DNA from: JAJPGZ01 sp041167105
Lineage (GTDB): Bacteria; Verrucomicrobiota; Verrucomicrobiia; Chthoniobacterales; UBA10450
Assembly (NCBI GenBank): GCA_041167105.1
Contig: JBEEGX010000046.1
Coordinates: 1 to 35,572 of the forward strand
DNA: 35,572 bases
Direction of reading: 5' to 3'
Translations under genes and position numbers: made by a program
The notes under the pieces: model-generated
Told to the model about the DNA's origin: nothing
Database searches by the model: none
Seen by the model: the letters and a program-made list of their open reading frames with translations, nothing else
Shown: positions 1 through 8,308 of the stretch, piece by piece
Layout of the letters: each line of letters begins with the position of its first letter
Numbering within the stretch: position 1 is the stretch's first letter

Positions 1-1
1 G

Positions 2-1363
2 GACGATCTGCGTTTCTTTGTCGATCAAGCGCACTCGTTAGGCTTGGGCGTGATCCTCGACGTGGTTTACAACCACTTCGGGCCCGACGGAAATTATCTC
101 GCCGCCTTTTCCGATCACTACACGGCCGAGGCTGTGCGTAACGAATGGGGAGATTGCATCAATTTCGACGGCGAAAACTCCGGCCCGGTGCGCGAATTTT
201 TCATCACCAACGGCCGCTACTGGATCGACGAATTTCATTTCGACGGTTTCCGCTTCGATGCGACGCAAAGCATTCGCGACAAATCGGAGGAATACATTGT
301 CGGCGCGATTGGTCGTGCGGCGCGCAAAGCGGCGGGCGAGAGCGCGATTGTGCTGATCGCCGAAAACGAGCGGCAGGAAACAAAGTTAATTCGACCGCGG
401 AGCGAGGGCGGCGACGATCTCGACGCTCTTTGGAATGACGATTGGCATCACACCGCGTTGGTGGCGCTGACGGGAATTCGCGAAGCGTATTACAGCGATC
501 ACGGCGGAAGTCCCCAGGAATTTATTTCGGCCGCGAAATACGGTTACTTGTTTCAAGGGCAGCCTTATGTCTGGCAGGAAGCGCCGCGCGGATATCCGAC
601 ATTCGGGACGAAGCCGGAAGCGTTCGTCTCGTTCATTGAAAATCACGACCAGGTCGCAAACACCGCTTTCGGCGAACGCGTGCGCTTTCTCACCTCGCCT
701 CCGCGCTACCGCGCGATGGTGGCCTTGTTGTTGTTAGGCCCATGGACGCCGATGCTATTTCAAGGACAGGAGTTTGGCGCGACTGCGGTATTTCGATACT
801 TCAGCGATGTAGGCGACGACGAATTGAAAGAAGCCGTGCGCAAAGGTCGGTTTGAATTTCTCGCGCAATTTCCCTCGGTGGCGACGCCGGAAGTGCAGGC
901 GCGACTGCCGGTACCCTTTCATCGCAGCACGTTTGAAGGTTGCAAGCTTGACTGGAGCGATCGCGAACGCCATCCGCAATTGTATTCGTTGCATCGCGAT
1001 CTGATCGCGCTGCGCCAAAGCGATCCGCGTTTTCGCGTGCTCAAACAGAACGGCGTCGACGGCGCCGTGCTGTCGAGCGATTCTTTCATCCTGCGCTATT
1101 TTGCGGAACAGCCTAACGAGGAACGATTGCTCATGGTCAATCTCGGCAGTCACCACGTTTTCCGCCCCGCTCCCGAGCCATTGCTCGCGCCGCCGGACCG
1201 ATACGAATGGGAAACATTGTGGACGAGCGAGTCGGCGAAATATGGTGGTCTCGGTGCGCGGCGAATCGTGCATGATGATGGCTGGACACTCTTCGCCGAA
1301 GAAACGGTGGCGTTGCGCGCGGTGCCGGCGACGAAACCGCGCAAAGAACCGAAGGCGCGCTAA
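2..1363 (+). CDS. treZ: Malto-oligosyltrehalose trehalohydrolase, 5'-truncated by window edge
   Basis: The frame is open from base 2, so the gene starts upstream of the window. About 453 residues are visible; the family is usually near 580-600, so the N-terminal beta-sandwich and the start of the barrel are missing. GH13 signatures appear in order: DVVYNH (region I), GFRFDATQ with the nucleophile Asp (II), LIAENE with the acid Glu (III) and FIENHDQ (IV). Between them lies the TreZ-like stretch with DALWNDDWHH. The enzyme releases trehalose from maltooligosyl-trehalose in the cytoplasm, in the TreY-TreZ route. The neighbouring debranching enzyme fits glycogen-to-trehalose conversion. TreY would be expected upstream, outside the window. 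Other GH13 enzymes are possible but less likely given the NDDWHH stretch and length. The TAA stop overlaps a copy of the AAGATCGACA repeat. Confidence 0.9.
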   Translation, partial: DDLRFFVDQAHSLGLGVILDVVYNHFGPDGNYLAAFSDHYTAEAVRNEWGDCINFDGENSGPVREFFITNGRYWIDEFHFDGFRFDATQSIRDKSEEYIVGAIGRAARKAAGESAIVLIAENERQETKLIRPRSEGGDDLDALWNDDWHHTALVALTGIREAYYSDHGGSPQEFISAAKYGYLFQGQPYVWQEAPRGYPTFGTKPEAFVSFIENHDQVANTAFGERVRFLTSPPRYRAMVALLLLGPWTPMLFQGQEFGATAVFRYFSDVGDDELKEAVRKGRFEFLAQFPSVATPEVQARLPVPFHRSTFEGCKLDWSDRERHPQLYSLHRDLIALRQSDPRFRVLKQNGVDGAVLSSDSFILRYFAEQPNEERLLMVNLGSHHVFRPAPEPLLAPPDRYEWETLWTSESAKYGGLGARRIVHDDGWTLFAEETVALRAVPATKPRKEPKAR

Positions 1364-1371
1364 GATCGACA
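1362..1371 (+). repeat. AAGATCGACA motif copy in the treZ/debranching-enzyme gap
   Basis: Exact 10-mer overlapping the last two bases of the treZ TAA stop. It fills most of the 13-nt spacer before the next ATG, so no separate Shine-Dalgarno site is evident. Confidence 0.9.
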
Positions 1372-1376
1372 ATCGC

Positions 1377-3428
1377 ATGCAGAGCGCACATCACCCCACT
1401 GTTACCCGCACGTTGCCGTGGCATCCGCGCGAAAGCTCACGCGATATTTTGCTCAGTCGTGAATGGATCGTCACCAACGGCCTCGGCGGTTATTCCTCCG
1501 GCACGGTCTCGGGCGCAATCACGCGGCGTTATCATGGATTGCTCATCGCGGCGTTGCCCGCGCCGCTCGGTCGCGTCGTCATGTGGAGCCACGTTTCGGA
1601 ATCGTTGCACTTCGGCGATGGGGACGTGGTTTCGTTAGGCGCTGAGGAGCGCGCCGGCGGTCAGCTCGACTTAAAGGGGGCCGACTATCTGCGCGAGTTC
1701 CGACTCGACGACGGACTTCCGGTTTGGACTTACCACGTTCATGATCTGGTTCTCGAGAAACGCGTGCTCCTTCCGCATCTGCAAAACACGGTGCACGTAA
1801 GCTATCGCATTCGTGCGGGCGACAAACGTCCACGTTTGCAATTGCGCCCGGCGTTTCATTTCCGTCATCACGAAGTGCAGGTGAACAAGGGAAGTTCCGG
1901 TCCGTATAAATTCACCGCCGTCGGTTCGCGTTATGAAATCGCAGCAGCTCGGCAATTTCCGACGCTGCGAATGAAAATGTGCGGCGACGCGCAATTTACG
2001 ATCGACGCGACGCAGGTTCACCAGGTCGTTTACCGCATCGAGCAGAGCCGCGGCTATGCGCACGAAGGAAATTTGTGGAGCCCGGGATTTTTCGATGTCG
2101 ATCTTGCGAAAAACGAAACCGCCACGCTCGTCGCTTCGACCGAGAAATGGGAGATAGTAGAAGTGCTCGGCCCCGAGCAGGTGCTGGCGTCGGAACGCGA
2201 GCGACGCGCGCGTTTTCTAGAAGAAGCGGATCCATCGGCGCGCAAAGGCTTCGGCGCGGAGTTAACTTTCGCCGCCGATCAATTCGTCATCACGCCGGCC
2301 GGCCGCTTTGAAGAAGCGGCGCGGGCGCACGCCGCCGGCGACGAAGTTCGCACCGTCATCGCCGGTTATCATTGGTTCACCGATTGGGGACGCGACACCA
2401 TGATCAGTCTCGAAGGTCTCGCCCTAACGACCGGCCGCTGGCTCGAAGCCGGTTATATTCTGCGCACGTTCGGCAATTACATTCGCGACGGATTGATTCC
2501 GAACATGTTTCCCGACAGCTCGAAGGAAGGGAAGTATCACACCGCCGATGCGACGCTTTGGTTTTTCCATGCGATCAATCGCTATGTCGAAACGACGAAT
2601 GACCGAACGACGCTGCGATTATTGCTGCCGCGCTTGATCGACATCGTCGAACACCATCTCCGCGGAACGAAGTTCAATATCCATGTCGATCTTGCCGACG
2701 GTCTGCTGGTGCAGGGCGAAGAGGGTTATCAGCTCACCTGGATGGACGCGAAGATGGGCGATTGGGTGGTGACGCCGCGTCGTGGAAAAGCGGTCGAGAT
2801 CAACGCGCTTTGGCACAACGCGCTCAAGCTGCTCGCGAAATGGTTGCGCGAAGAACACGACAGCTCGAGCGAAAGCTATGAGCAACACGCGGAACGCGCG
2901 CGAAAATCTTTCAACGAAAAGTTTTGGCACAACGACGGCGGTTATTTGTTCGATGTAGTCGATTGCAACGGAGAGGCTCGCGCGAACGACACGTCATTTC
3001 GCCCGAACCAATTGTTCGCCATTTCGCTCGACCATCCGGTGCTTGATGAATCGCGCTGGAATGCAGTTGTCGATCTTGCGCAGAAAAAATTAGTCACGCC
3101 GGTCGGCTTGCGCTCGCTCGCGCCCGACGATGCGCAATACAAACCGATTTACTCCGGCGACCTGCGCTCACGCGACGGCGCTTATCATCAAGGCACCATC
3201 TGGGCCTGGCTCATCGGCCCGTTCATCGACGCGTGGATGAAAGTTCATCCGCAAGATCGACAAGGTGCGCGCAAATTTCTCGAAACTTTTCCGCTACACA
3301 TGAGCGACGACGGCGTCGGCACCATCAGCGAAGTCTTCGACGCGAGTGAGCCGTATCACGCCGGCGGTTGCATCGCGCAAGCGTGGAGCATCGCCGAAGT
3401 GTTGCGTTGCTGGATCAAAACGGCCTAA
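1377..3428 (+). CDS. Glycogen debranching enzyme (amylo-alpha-1,6-glucosidase type)
   Basis: 683 residues from the ATG at 1377. The open frame extends back to 1101, inside treZ, but that extension reads like a shadow of treZ. The N-terminal domain begins with EWIVTNGLGGYSSGT and RRYHGLL, hallmarks of bacterial/archaeal GDE N-terminal domains. The C-terminal alpha/alpha barrel has HWFTDWGRDTMISLEGL, NMFPDSS, YHTADATLWFF and LTWMDAKMGDWVVTPR, the GH133-like amylo-1,6-glucosidase core. It should hydrolyse alpha-1,6 branches of glycogen or limit dextrin in the cytoplasm. It lies 13 nt after treZ and is probably co-transcribed with it, so branch removal may feed maltodextrin to trehalose synthesis. 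Three motif copies inside encode Val-Asp-Leu and one encodes Gln-Asp-Arg. The TAA stop lies within a GCCTAACGA copy. Confidence 0.9.
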   Translation: MQSAHHPTVTRTLPWHPRESSRDILLSREWIVTNGLGGYSSGTVSGAITRRYHGLLIAALPAPLGRVVMWSHVSESLHFGDGDVVSLGAEERAGGQLDLKGADYLREFRLDDGLPVWTYHVHDLVLEKRVLLPHLQNTVHVSYRIRAGDKRPRLQLRPAFHFRHHEVQVNKGSSGPYKFTAVGSRYEIAAARQFPTLRMKMCGDAQFTIDATQVHQVVYRIEQSRGYAHEGNLWSPGFFDVDLAKNETATLVASTEKWEIVEVLGPEQVLASERERRARFLEEADPSARKGFGAELTFAADQFVITPAGRFEEAARAHAAGDEVRTVIAGYHWFTDWGRDTMISLEGLALTTGRWLEAGYILRTFGNYIRDGLIPNMFPDSSKEGKYHTADATLWFFHAINRYVETTNDRTTLRLLLPRLIDIVEHHLRGTKFNIHVDLADGLLVQGEEGYQLTWMDAKMGDWVVTPRRGKAVEINALWHNALKLLAKWLREEHDSSSESYEQHAERARKSFNEKFWHNDGGYLFDVVDCNGEARANDTSFRPNQLFAISLDHPVLDESRWNAVVDLAQKKLVTPVGLRSLAPDDAQYKPIYSGDLRSRDGAYHQGTIWAWLIGPFIDAWMKVHPQDRQGARKFLETFPLHMSDDGVGTISEVFDASEPYHAGGCIAQAWSIAEVLRCWIKTA

Positions 3429-3435
3429 CGATTGC

Positions 3436-3445
3436 AAGATCGACA
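3436..3445 (+). repeat. AAGATCGACA motif copy between debranching enzyme and mscS-like gene
   Basis: Exact 10-mer in the 36-nt gap, 8 nt downstream of the stop. It is followed by ATCGC, as is the copy at 1362. Confidence 0.9.
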
Positions 3446-3464
3446 ATCGCTTGCACGTTAAGCG

Positions 3465-4514
3465 ATGCCCGAGACGGCGGAAGAACTTCGTAAACAGCCC
3501 GAGGTCCAGCAGGAACTCGCGCGCGCGACGGGACAAAAGGCCGATGCGAAAGTTAAAGCCGAAGCAAAAGATAAGTTTTTGTTTGTCACGCACGCGCTGC
3601 TGCTACTCGGCAGCGCCGTCCTTTATTATTTAATCGGCTCGAAATTTTTGCCGCTAGTGCAGGCGGAAGTCGATTTTTCGCGGCGGCTTTTGCGTGGCTT
3701 CGCCCTCATCGTCGTCGTTCTCGCGATCGCGAAAGCAGTAAAGGTTTACGCCCTCGGCCGCATCCACGATGCGGTAACGCGATTCACGCTTAGCCGTATC
3801 CAAAATCTCGTCGTTTCGCTCCTCGTCGTCGTCATCGCCATCTCAGTTATTTTTGTGAACTGGTACGCGGCGCTGACTGCGCTCGGCATCGGCTCCATCA
3901 TCGTCGGTCTCGCTGTGCAGACGCCGATGAAAAGCTTCATCGCCTGGATTTACATTCTCGTTAGGCGGCCGTTCCAAGTCGGCGATCGCATCAAAATCGG
4001 CGACGCCACCGGCGACGTGATCGATGTCGGTTATCTCGACACCACACTGTGGGAATTCGGCGGGCAATATTTGTCGACCGATCATCCAAGCGGCCGCGTC
4101 ATTCGTTTTCCGAACGAGAAAGTCCTCGATGAAATCATCTGGAATTATTCGTGGCCGCTGTTTCCCTACATTTGGAACGAGATTAAATTTCAGATCGCGT
4201 ATCAGAGTGATCTAAAATTCGTGGCCGAGACCATGCAACGCATCGTCGAGGAAGAGATCGGCGACGAAATGATGAAAAGGGTGGAGATGTTTCGTGAATT
4301 GCTCGCGCGCACGCCCGTGGACGAGTTGGAAGTGCGGGCCCATCCCCGAGTCATCTTCCGCGCCGATGAAATTACCTGGATCGACGCCATCGTGCGTTAC
4401 GTCGTGGCGCCGCGCGAAGCGGGCGCGGTCAAGACCCGTCTCATTCCCAAACTTCTTGCCGCGCTGAACGAGCAGCCGAACAAAGTCATGTTCCCGAAAG
4501 GCGACGCGCGGTGA
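3465..4514 (+). CDS. MscS-family mechanosensitive channel protein
   Basis: 349 residues. After a charged N-terminus of about 38 residues come hydrophobic segments near 39-60, 80-100 and 113-132. A further segment runs into the pore-lining helix region (LTALGIGSIIVGLAVQTPMKSFIAW). The soluble beta domain follows, with VGDRIKIGDATGDVIDVGYLDTTLWEF and the conserved FPNEKV...NYS stretch. Family members sit in the inner membrane and release solutes on hypo-osmotic shock. Its position after trehalose/glycogen genes suits osmotic adaptation, though this is inference. The stop overlaps the GTG start of the next gene by 4 nt (GTGA), so translation is probably coupled. The small-conductance family is certain; the exact subfamily is not. 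Confidence 0.85.
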   Translation: MPETAEELRKQPEVQQELARATGQKADAKVKAEAKDKFLFVTHALLLLGSAVLYYLIGSKFLPLVQAEVDFSRRLLRGFALIVVVLAIAKAVKVYALGRIHDAVTRFTLSRIQNLVVSLLVVVIAISVIFVNWYAALTALGIGSIIVGLAVQTPMKSFIAWIYILVRRPFQVGDRIKIGDATGDVIDVGYLDTTLWEFGGQYLSTDHPSGRVIRFPNEKVLDEIIWNYSWPLFPYIWNEIKFQIAYQSDLKFVAETMQRIVEEEIGDEMMKRVEMFRELLARTPVDELEVRAHPRVIFRADEITWIDAIVRYVVAPREAGAVKTRLIPKLLAALNEQPNKVMFPKGDAR

Positions 4515-5494
4515 AAACGCTTTTCGCTTCGACGATGTCGATCTTGTCGATGTCGATCTTCGCTTCCGCGCAAACGCAGGAAAGCACAACGCCGCCGCCG
4601 AAGGTTTACCCGGTCGCGTTGCCTAACTACGACGAAGAAACCGCGACCCGTCTCCAGATTTTTTTAGACAACGTCGATTTCGGTCCGGGAAAGATCGACG
4701 GCAAGATGGGCGAATTTTTTCGCAAGGCGCTCATCTCCTACAAACACGCGCACCAGATGCGAAAGACCGGCGCGGTCGATCAATGGATGCTCGACCAGGT
4801 GCCGGTCACCTACACGACTTACACGATCAAGGGCGACGATCTCGCATTCGTCGGCGATCTGCCGAGCGCGCATTCGGAGCAGGCAAAATTAAAATTCCAG
4901 CCATACACATCGTTGCTCGAATTCGTGGCCGAGCGTTTTCATGCAGCCGAGGAATTCATCAAGAAACTCAATCCCAGTGTGAACTGGGACAAGGTTCAGC
5001 CGGGCGCGACCGTGAAAGTGCCGAACGTTTTGCCGTTCGAGATCGAGCGAATCCGCGAGGAGCAGTTAAAAGAAAATCCGGCATTCAAAACACGAAAAGT
5101 TTTCGTCGATACGAAAGAGCATCTGCTCGAAGTCTTCGACAACGACCAACTCGTCTGCGTCTTTCCGATCACGCCAGGATCGACATCGTTACCTGCGCCG
5201 GTCGGCACGTGGCACATCGTCGGCATCACCACCTGGCCGTGGTTCCGCTACGACGAAGGCATGCTCAACTACGGCGTGCGCACGGAAAATTTTTACAATC
5301 TTCCGCCCGGGCCTAACAACCTCGTGGGCGTTTGTTGGATTGGCTTGAACCGCCCTGGCATCGGTCTGCACGGCACGAACAATCCGGAAACCATCGGTCG
5401 CGCCGCGAGTCACGGCTGCATTCGTTTGGCGAATTGGGACGCCGCGCGCGTGAAAGATTTGGTTACTGTTGGCAATACCGTGATCATCTTTTAG
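4511..5494 (+). CDS. L,D-transpeptidase (YkuD) with peptidoglycan-binding and LysM-like domains
   Basis: 327 residues from a GTG start in the GTGA overlap with the channel gene. Residues 1-20 form a signal peptide (SMSIFASAQ) that is itself encoded by two motif copies. Residues about 38-80 look like a PG_binding_1 domain (RLQIFLDNVDFGPGKIDG). Residues about 130-170 are LysM-like (LLEFVAERF...KLNPSVNW). The C-terminal YkuD domain has H287 in GLHGT and the catalytic SHGCIRL with C303. The protein should act in the periplasm, forming 3-3 peptidoglycan cross-links or anchoring proteins to the wall. The TAG stop abuts a REP-like hairpin. Confidence 0.9.
   Translation: MKTLFASTMSILSMSIFASAQTQESTTPPPKVYPVALPNYDEETATRLQIFLDNVDFGPGKIDGKMGEFFRKALISYKHAHQMRKTGAVDQWMLDQVPVTYTTYTIKGDDLAFVGDLPSAHSEQAKLKFQPYTSLLEFVAERFHAAEEFIKKLNPSVNWDKVQPGATVKVPNVLPFEIERIREEQLKENPAFKTRKVFVDTKEHLLEVFDNDQLVCVFPITPGSTSLPAPVGTWHIVGITTWPWFRYDEGMLNYGVRTENFYNLPPGPNNLVGVCWIGLNRPGIGLHGTNNPETIGRAASHGCIRLANWDAARVKDLVTVGNTVIIF
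4536..4560 (-). repeat. Tandem pair of AAGATCGACA motif copies, 15 nt apart
   Basis: TGTCGATCTT at 4536-4545 and again at 4551-4560, separated by GTCGA. The pair encodes part of the signal peptide of the L,D-transpeptidase (MSIL, MSIF). A nearly identical pair occurs at 35414-35438 in another reading frame. Confidence 0.9.
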
Positions 5495-5551
5495 TAGACG
5501 CGACGCCCCGTCGCGTTGCTGGGAAAAAACGCGATGAGGCGTCGCGTCTAC
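5494..5551. repeat. REP-like palindromic hairpin downstream of the L,D-transpeptidase gene
   Basis: Perfect 14-bp inverted repeat GTAGACGCGACGCC (5494-5507) and its complement at 5538-5551. A nested 7-bp pair, TCGCGTT/AACGCGA, lies at 5511-5517 and 5528-5534. The first arm begins on the last base of the TAG stop. It could also stabilise or end the upstream transcript. The rest of the 111-nt gap to the sigma gene shows no other clear element beyond the motif at 5597. Confidence 0.8.
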
Positions 5552-5596
5552 AAAATTTTTCGCGCGGAATCGCGTCTTCGCGCGTCTAGGCTTTAG

Positions 5597-5606
5597 AAGA
5601 TCGACA
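5597..5606 (+). repeat. AAGATCGACA motif copy overlapping the sigma-factor start codon
   Basis: The last A of the 10-mer is the A of the ATG at 5606. The motif therefore occupies the whole ribosome-binding spacer; AGAAG at 5595-5599 is the only weak Shine-Dalgarno candidate. Confidence 0.85.
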
Positions 5607-6148
5607 TGATGGAAGCGAGTGAACGCGAAGTTTACCGGGCCGCTATTCACGGCGATCGCGACGCATTTGAAATGATCATCCGCACCCACAGCCGGCAGAT
5701 GTTCGCGATCGCCTATGGCATTTTGCAAAATCGCGAGGAATGCGAGGACGCGGTGCAAGATGCTTTCGTCAAAGCCTGGAAATCGCGCTGGCGCATTCGC
5801 GATCCGGAAAGATTTCCGGCGTGGCTCGGCACGATCGCCCGTCATCGCGCCCGCGATGTTTTCCGCAAACGCCGTCCAATTCTAGAAGCCTTGGAGGGAC
5901 ACGCTTCGTCGTGTCCCCATTCTTCGACTGAAGACAATTCAATCGCGTTTGATCGACAATTACATTCCGCATTAGCTGAGTTACCCGAACTACATCGCAC
6001 CGCGCTGATACTGCGTTACTTCGAAGAGATGGATTACGCCTCGATCGAAAAACTCCTCGGCATCACCGACGGCGCACTGCGCGGAATTCTCGGGCGTTCG
6101 CTCACCGCCCTGCGCAAACAACTCAAACCCGTGGCCCTCGAACAATGA
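5606..6148 (+). CDS. ECF-family RNA polymerase sigma factor
   Basis: 180 residues, typical ECF length. Region 2 runs from about residue 15 to 85 (YGILQNREECEDAVQDAFVKAWKS, the DAVQDAF core, then FPAWLGTIARHRARDVFRKRR). Region 4 is near 115-170 (LPELHRTALILRYFEEMDYASIEKLLGITDGALRGILGR), with a helix-turn-helix. It should direct RNA polymerase to promoters controlled by the anti-sigma factor encoded next. ATGA overlap with that gene supports translational coupling. The first of two ATGs (5606, 5609) is used here. Oddly, the linker between regions 2 and 4, near residues 96-104, is encoded by a REP-like hairpin, reported separately. Confidence 0.92.
   Translation: MMEASEREVYRAAIHGDRDAFEMIIRTHSRQMFAIAYGILQNREECEDAVQDAFVKAWKSRWRIRDPERFPAWLGTIARHRARDVFRKRRPILEALEGHASSCPHSSTEDNSIAFDRQLHSALAELPELHRTALILRYFEEMDYASIEKLLGITDGALRGILGRSLTALRKQLKPVALEQ
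5893..5917. repeat. REP-like hairpin inside the sigma-factor coding sequence
   Basis: 8-bp inverted repeat GGGACACG (5896-5903) / CGTGTCCC (5910-5917) with loop CTTCGT. The 25-nt unit matches the reverse complement of the intergenic repeat at 8226-8250 at 21 of 25 positions. One of the differences is a base-pair swap on both arms (G-C to A-T). Confidence 0.7.
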
Positions 6149-8223
6149 TCTCAACCATTCACGACAAGATCGACAACTACCTCGCCGCCGATTTGCACGG
6201 CGAGCTGTCAGCCGCCGAGCGCAACGAATTGCACACCCATCTCGTTGAATGCGCCGACTGCCGAAAGCTTCGCCAGGAAACAAAGCTCATAAACAAAGTC
6301 CTTGAAGAAAATCTCGCCAGCCAAAAAGCGGACGGCGCGTTCGAACAACGAATGCTTGCTGGTTTTCGCACCGGTACCCCGAAGAAAACTGGCTTCATTG
6401 CAAACCCGATTGTCGATCTTATGCGATTGCGTGTACCGCAAGTCGCCGCAATAACGGTGTGTCTTCTTTTCCTACTCATGCTTGGAAGATTTCTCACGTT
6501 CGTCGGGGGTGACGACCTTCTCATGGATCATTTCGCCAGTTTCGACATGTCGAAGGTGCCGGAATCGGAAGGTGTTGGCCTGCCGCCGCCAGAAACGAGA
6601 CGTAACGCGAAGGTCCAATCTGAAATTGCTGACGAGAAACGTTCGTCGCCGGCGAGCGCGCCGAACCCAGTCGATACGTATCGACGAGACGACATCACCA
6701 GGCTCGGCGTGCGATCGGCACCCGAATTGGTGGAAAAGCCTTCGTTGATGGCGGGAAGGGCACAGGCGGTACCCGAACCACCTGCCGGCGCCCAAGCTGA
6801 AGTCGAGCGTACCGTTGTTGCTGGATCTGATGTTCCGACAGCAGAAGAGGTGGGCCCGAATCCAATAGAGACGCCGAATCCTGCCCTTGCGAATCGCAAG
6901 CTCATTCGCAATGCGACGGTCGAGTTGGAGATCGCGAAATTCGATGACGCGATTCAGAAGATCACGGTTTTCGCAAGCGAAGAACGCGGTTATGTCGCGA
7001 CGACGAGTTCGGAGAAGCAAGAGAATGGAAAACTAAAAGGCGAGATCGTGATCAAAGTTATTCCGGAAAATTTGGATCGGTTCCTGCAAAAGATTCGCGG
7101 GCTAGGCGAGTTGAAGAATCAATCACTCGGGACTGAGGACATCACCAAGAATTATTTCGATACCGATTCGCGATTGAAGAACGCGCGCATGATGGAATCG
7201 CGTTTGATCGACATGTTGAAGAAGAAGAGCGACGACATCAACGATCTGCTTCAGGTCGAGAAGGAACTCGGACGCGTGCGCGAGGAGATCGAAAAGATGC
7301 AAGGCGAGCTGAAGTTTTGGGATTCGCAGGTGCAGTTCGCTACCGTAACGATTTCGCTCGCGGAAAAAGATTTGGAGGAGGCGGCGAAATATTTGTTGAA
7401 GGAACGCGCGCAGTTATCCCTCTACACGCCCGAAGTCGAAAAGATCTACAACGATATCAAGACGCTGGCGTCGCCGAAGGTGCAGATCACGAATGCGCAG
7501 CTCGATCGCGACAACACTGGTCGGGTGTCGGCGCGCGTCAGCATGTTGATTGCGCCGGAAGAAAGTGACGCGGTGATCGCGCAGGCGAAAGCGATGGGAC
7601 GGGTTGAGAATTTCCAGGTGCAAACCGAGCGGGTGGCGCAAGGAGGTGAAGGGATGTCGGAGAACGCGACGACGAAGCGCGACAAGGTCGAATTGAACAT
7701 CACTATTTCGCGCGACGAACAGGAGCAAGCGTTGCAGCAAACGAGTTTGCAGATACGCACCTCGGTGGTGGACGAAAAGACGAAAGCGCTGCGCGATTTG
7801 GCCGAGAAACAAAACGGTCGCGTGCGCAGCTCATCGTTTTCGCGCGATCCGGATGGGCGCCAGTTCGCGAATGTAGCGCTGCGTGTGCCGATGAAGAATT
7901 ATCAGGCGCTGATGCAATCGCTCGATTCGTTAGGAAAAGTTGAGAACGTAAGCGTGCAGCGACAGGACCGTCCGGACCGAGATGTCGATCTTGCAAACGC
8001 GCCGGCGGATTTGTCGATCCACGTTTACAGCCAGGGCAACATCGTTTCGCGCGAGAGCGGATTGTTCGCGACCTTGCGGCGAACGATTGCGCAAAGCGCG
8101 AGCGCGATCATGTGGAGCTTGCGCATGATCGGAGTCGCGATCGCGTTTTTGGCGCCGTGGGCGGCGACGTTAGTCGCGGTGATTTGGATTGCGAAGCGGA
8201 TCAGACGCGCGCGCTCGAAATAA
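6145..8223 (+). CDS. Membrane anti-sigma factor with DUF4349-like periplasmic region
   Basis: 692 residues starting in an ATGA overlap with the sigma gene. Residues 1-50 form a zinc-finger anti-sigma domain (HTHLVECADCRKL, the HxxxCxxC pattern). A transmembrane helix lies near 89-110 (AAITVCLLFLLMLGRFL). A low-complexity linker follows. Residues about 250-420 resemble DUF4349 (RKLIRNATVELEI, IVIKVIPENLDRFLQKI) with a long coiled coil (KELGRVREEIEKMQGEL). A second similar segment is near 510-600 (RDKVELNITIS, ALRVPMKNYQALMQSLDSLG). A final membrane helix is near 660-685, followed by RIRRARSK. The likely role is to hold the sigma factor at the membrane and release it on an envelope cue; the nature of the signal is unknown. 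Confidence 0.85.
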   Translation: MISTIHDKIDNYLAADLHGELSAAERNELHTHLVECADCRKLRQETKLINKVLEENLASQKADGAFEQRMLAGFRTGTPKKTGFIANPIVDLMRLRVPQVAAITVCLLFLLMLGRFLTFVGGDDLLMDHFASFDMSKVPESEGVGLPPPETRRNAKVQSEIADEKRSSPASAPNPVDTYRRDDITRLGVRSAPELVEKPSLMAGRAQAVPEPPAGAQAEVERTVVAGSDVPTAEEVGPNPIETPNPALANRKLIRNATVELEIAKFDDAIQKITVFASEERGYVATTSSEKQENGKLKGEIVIKVIPENLDRFLQKIRGLGELKNQSLGTEDITKNYFDTDSRLKNARMMESRLIDMLKKKSDDINDLLQVEKELGRVREEIEKMQGELKFWDSQVQFATVTISLAEKDLEEAAKYLLKERAQLSLYTPEVEKIYNDIKTLASPKVQITNAQLDRDNTGRVSARVSMLIAPEESDAVIAQAKAMGRVENFQVQTERVAQGGEGMSENATTKRDKVELNITISRDEQEQALQQTSLQIRTSVVDEKTKALRDLAEKQNGRVRSSSFSRDPDGRQFANVALRVPMKNYQALMQSLDSLGKVENVSVQRQDRPDRDVDLANAPADLSIHVYSQGNIVSRESGLFATLRRTIAQSASAIMWSLRMIGVAIAFLAPWAATLVAVIWIAKRIRRARSK

Positions 8224-8225
8224 TT

Positions 8226-8279
8226 GGGACGCGACAGAGCGCGTCCCTCCATTTGCAGGCGACACGCCTGCCGCTACAG
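8226..8279. repeat. REP-like double hairpin upstream of the aromatic amino acid hydroxylase gene
   Basis: Two adjacent inverted repeats: GGGACGCG (8226-8233) / CGCGTCCC (8240-8247), then GCAGGCG (8255-8261) / CGCCTGC (8265-8271). They are followed by CGCTACAG (8272-8279), which is shared with the element at 12270-12341. This accounts for most of the 85-nt gap. A possible -10 box, TATTAT, follows at 8280-8285, but no well-spaced -35 was found. Confidence 0.75.
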
Positions 8280-8308
8280 TATTATCGCGCTGAAGCGCAC
8301 AATCGATC

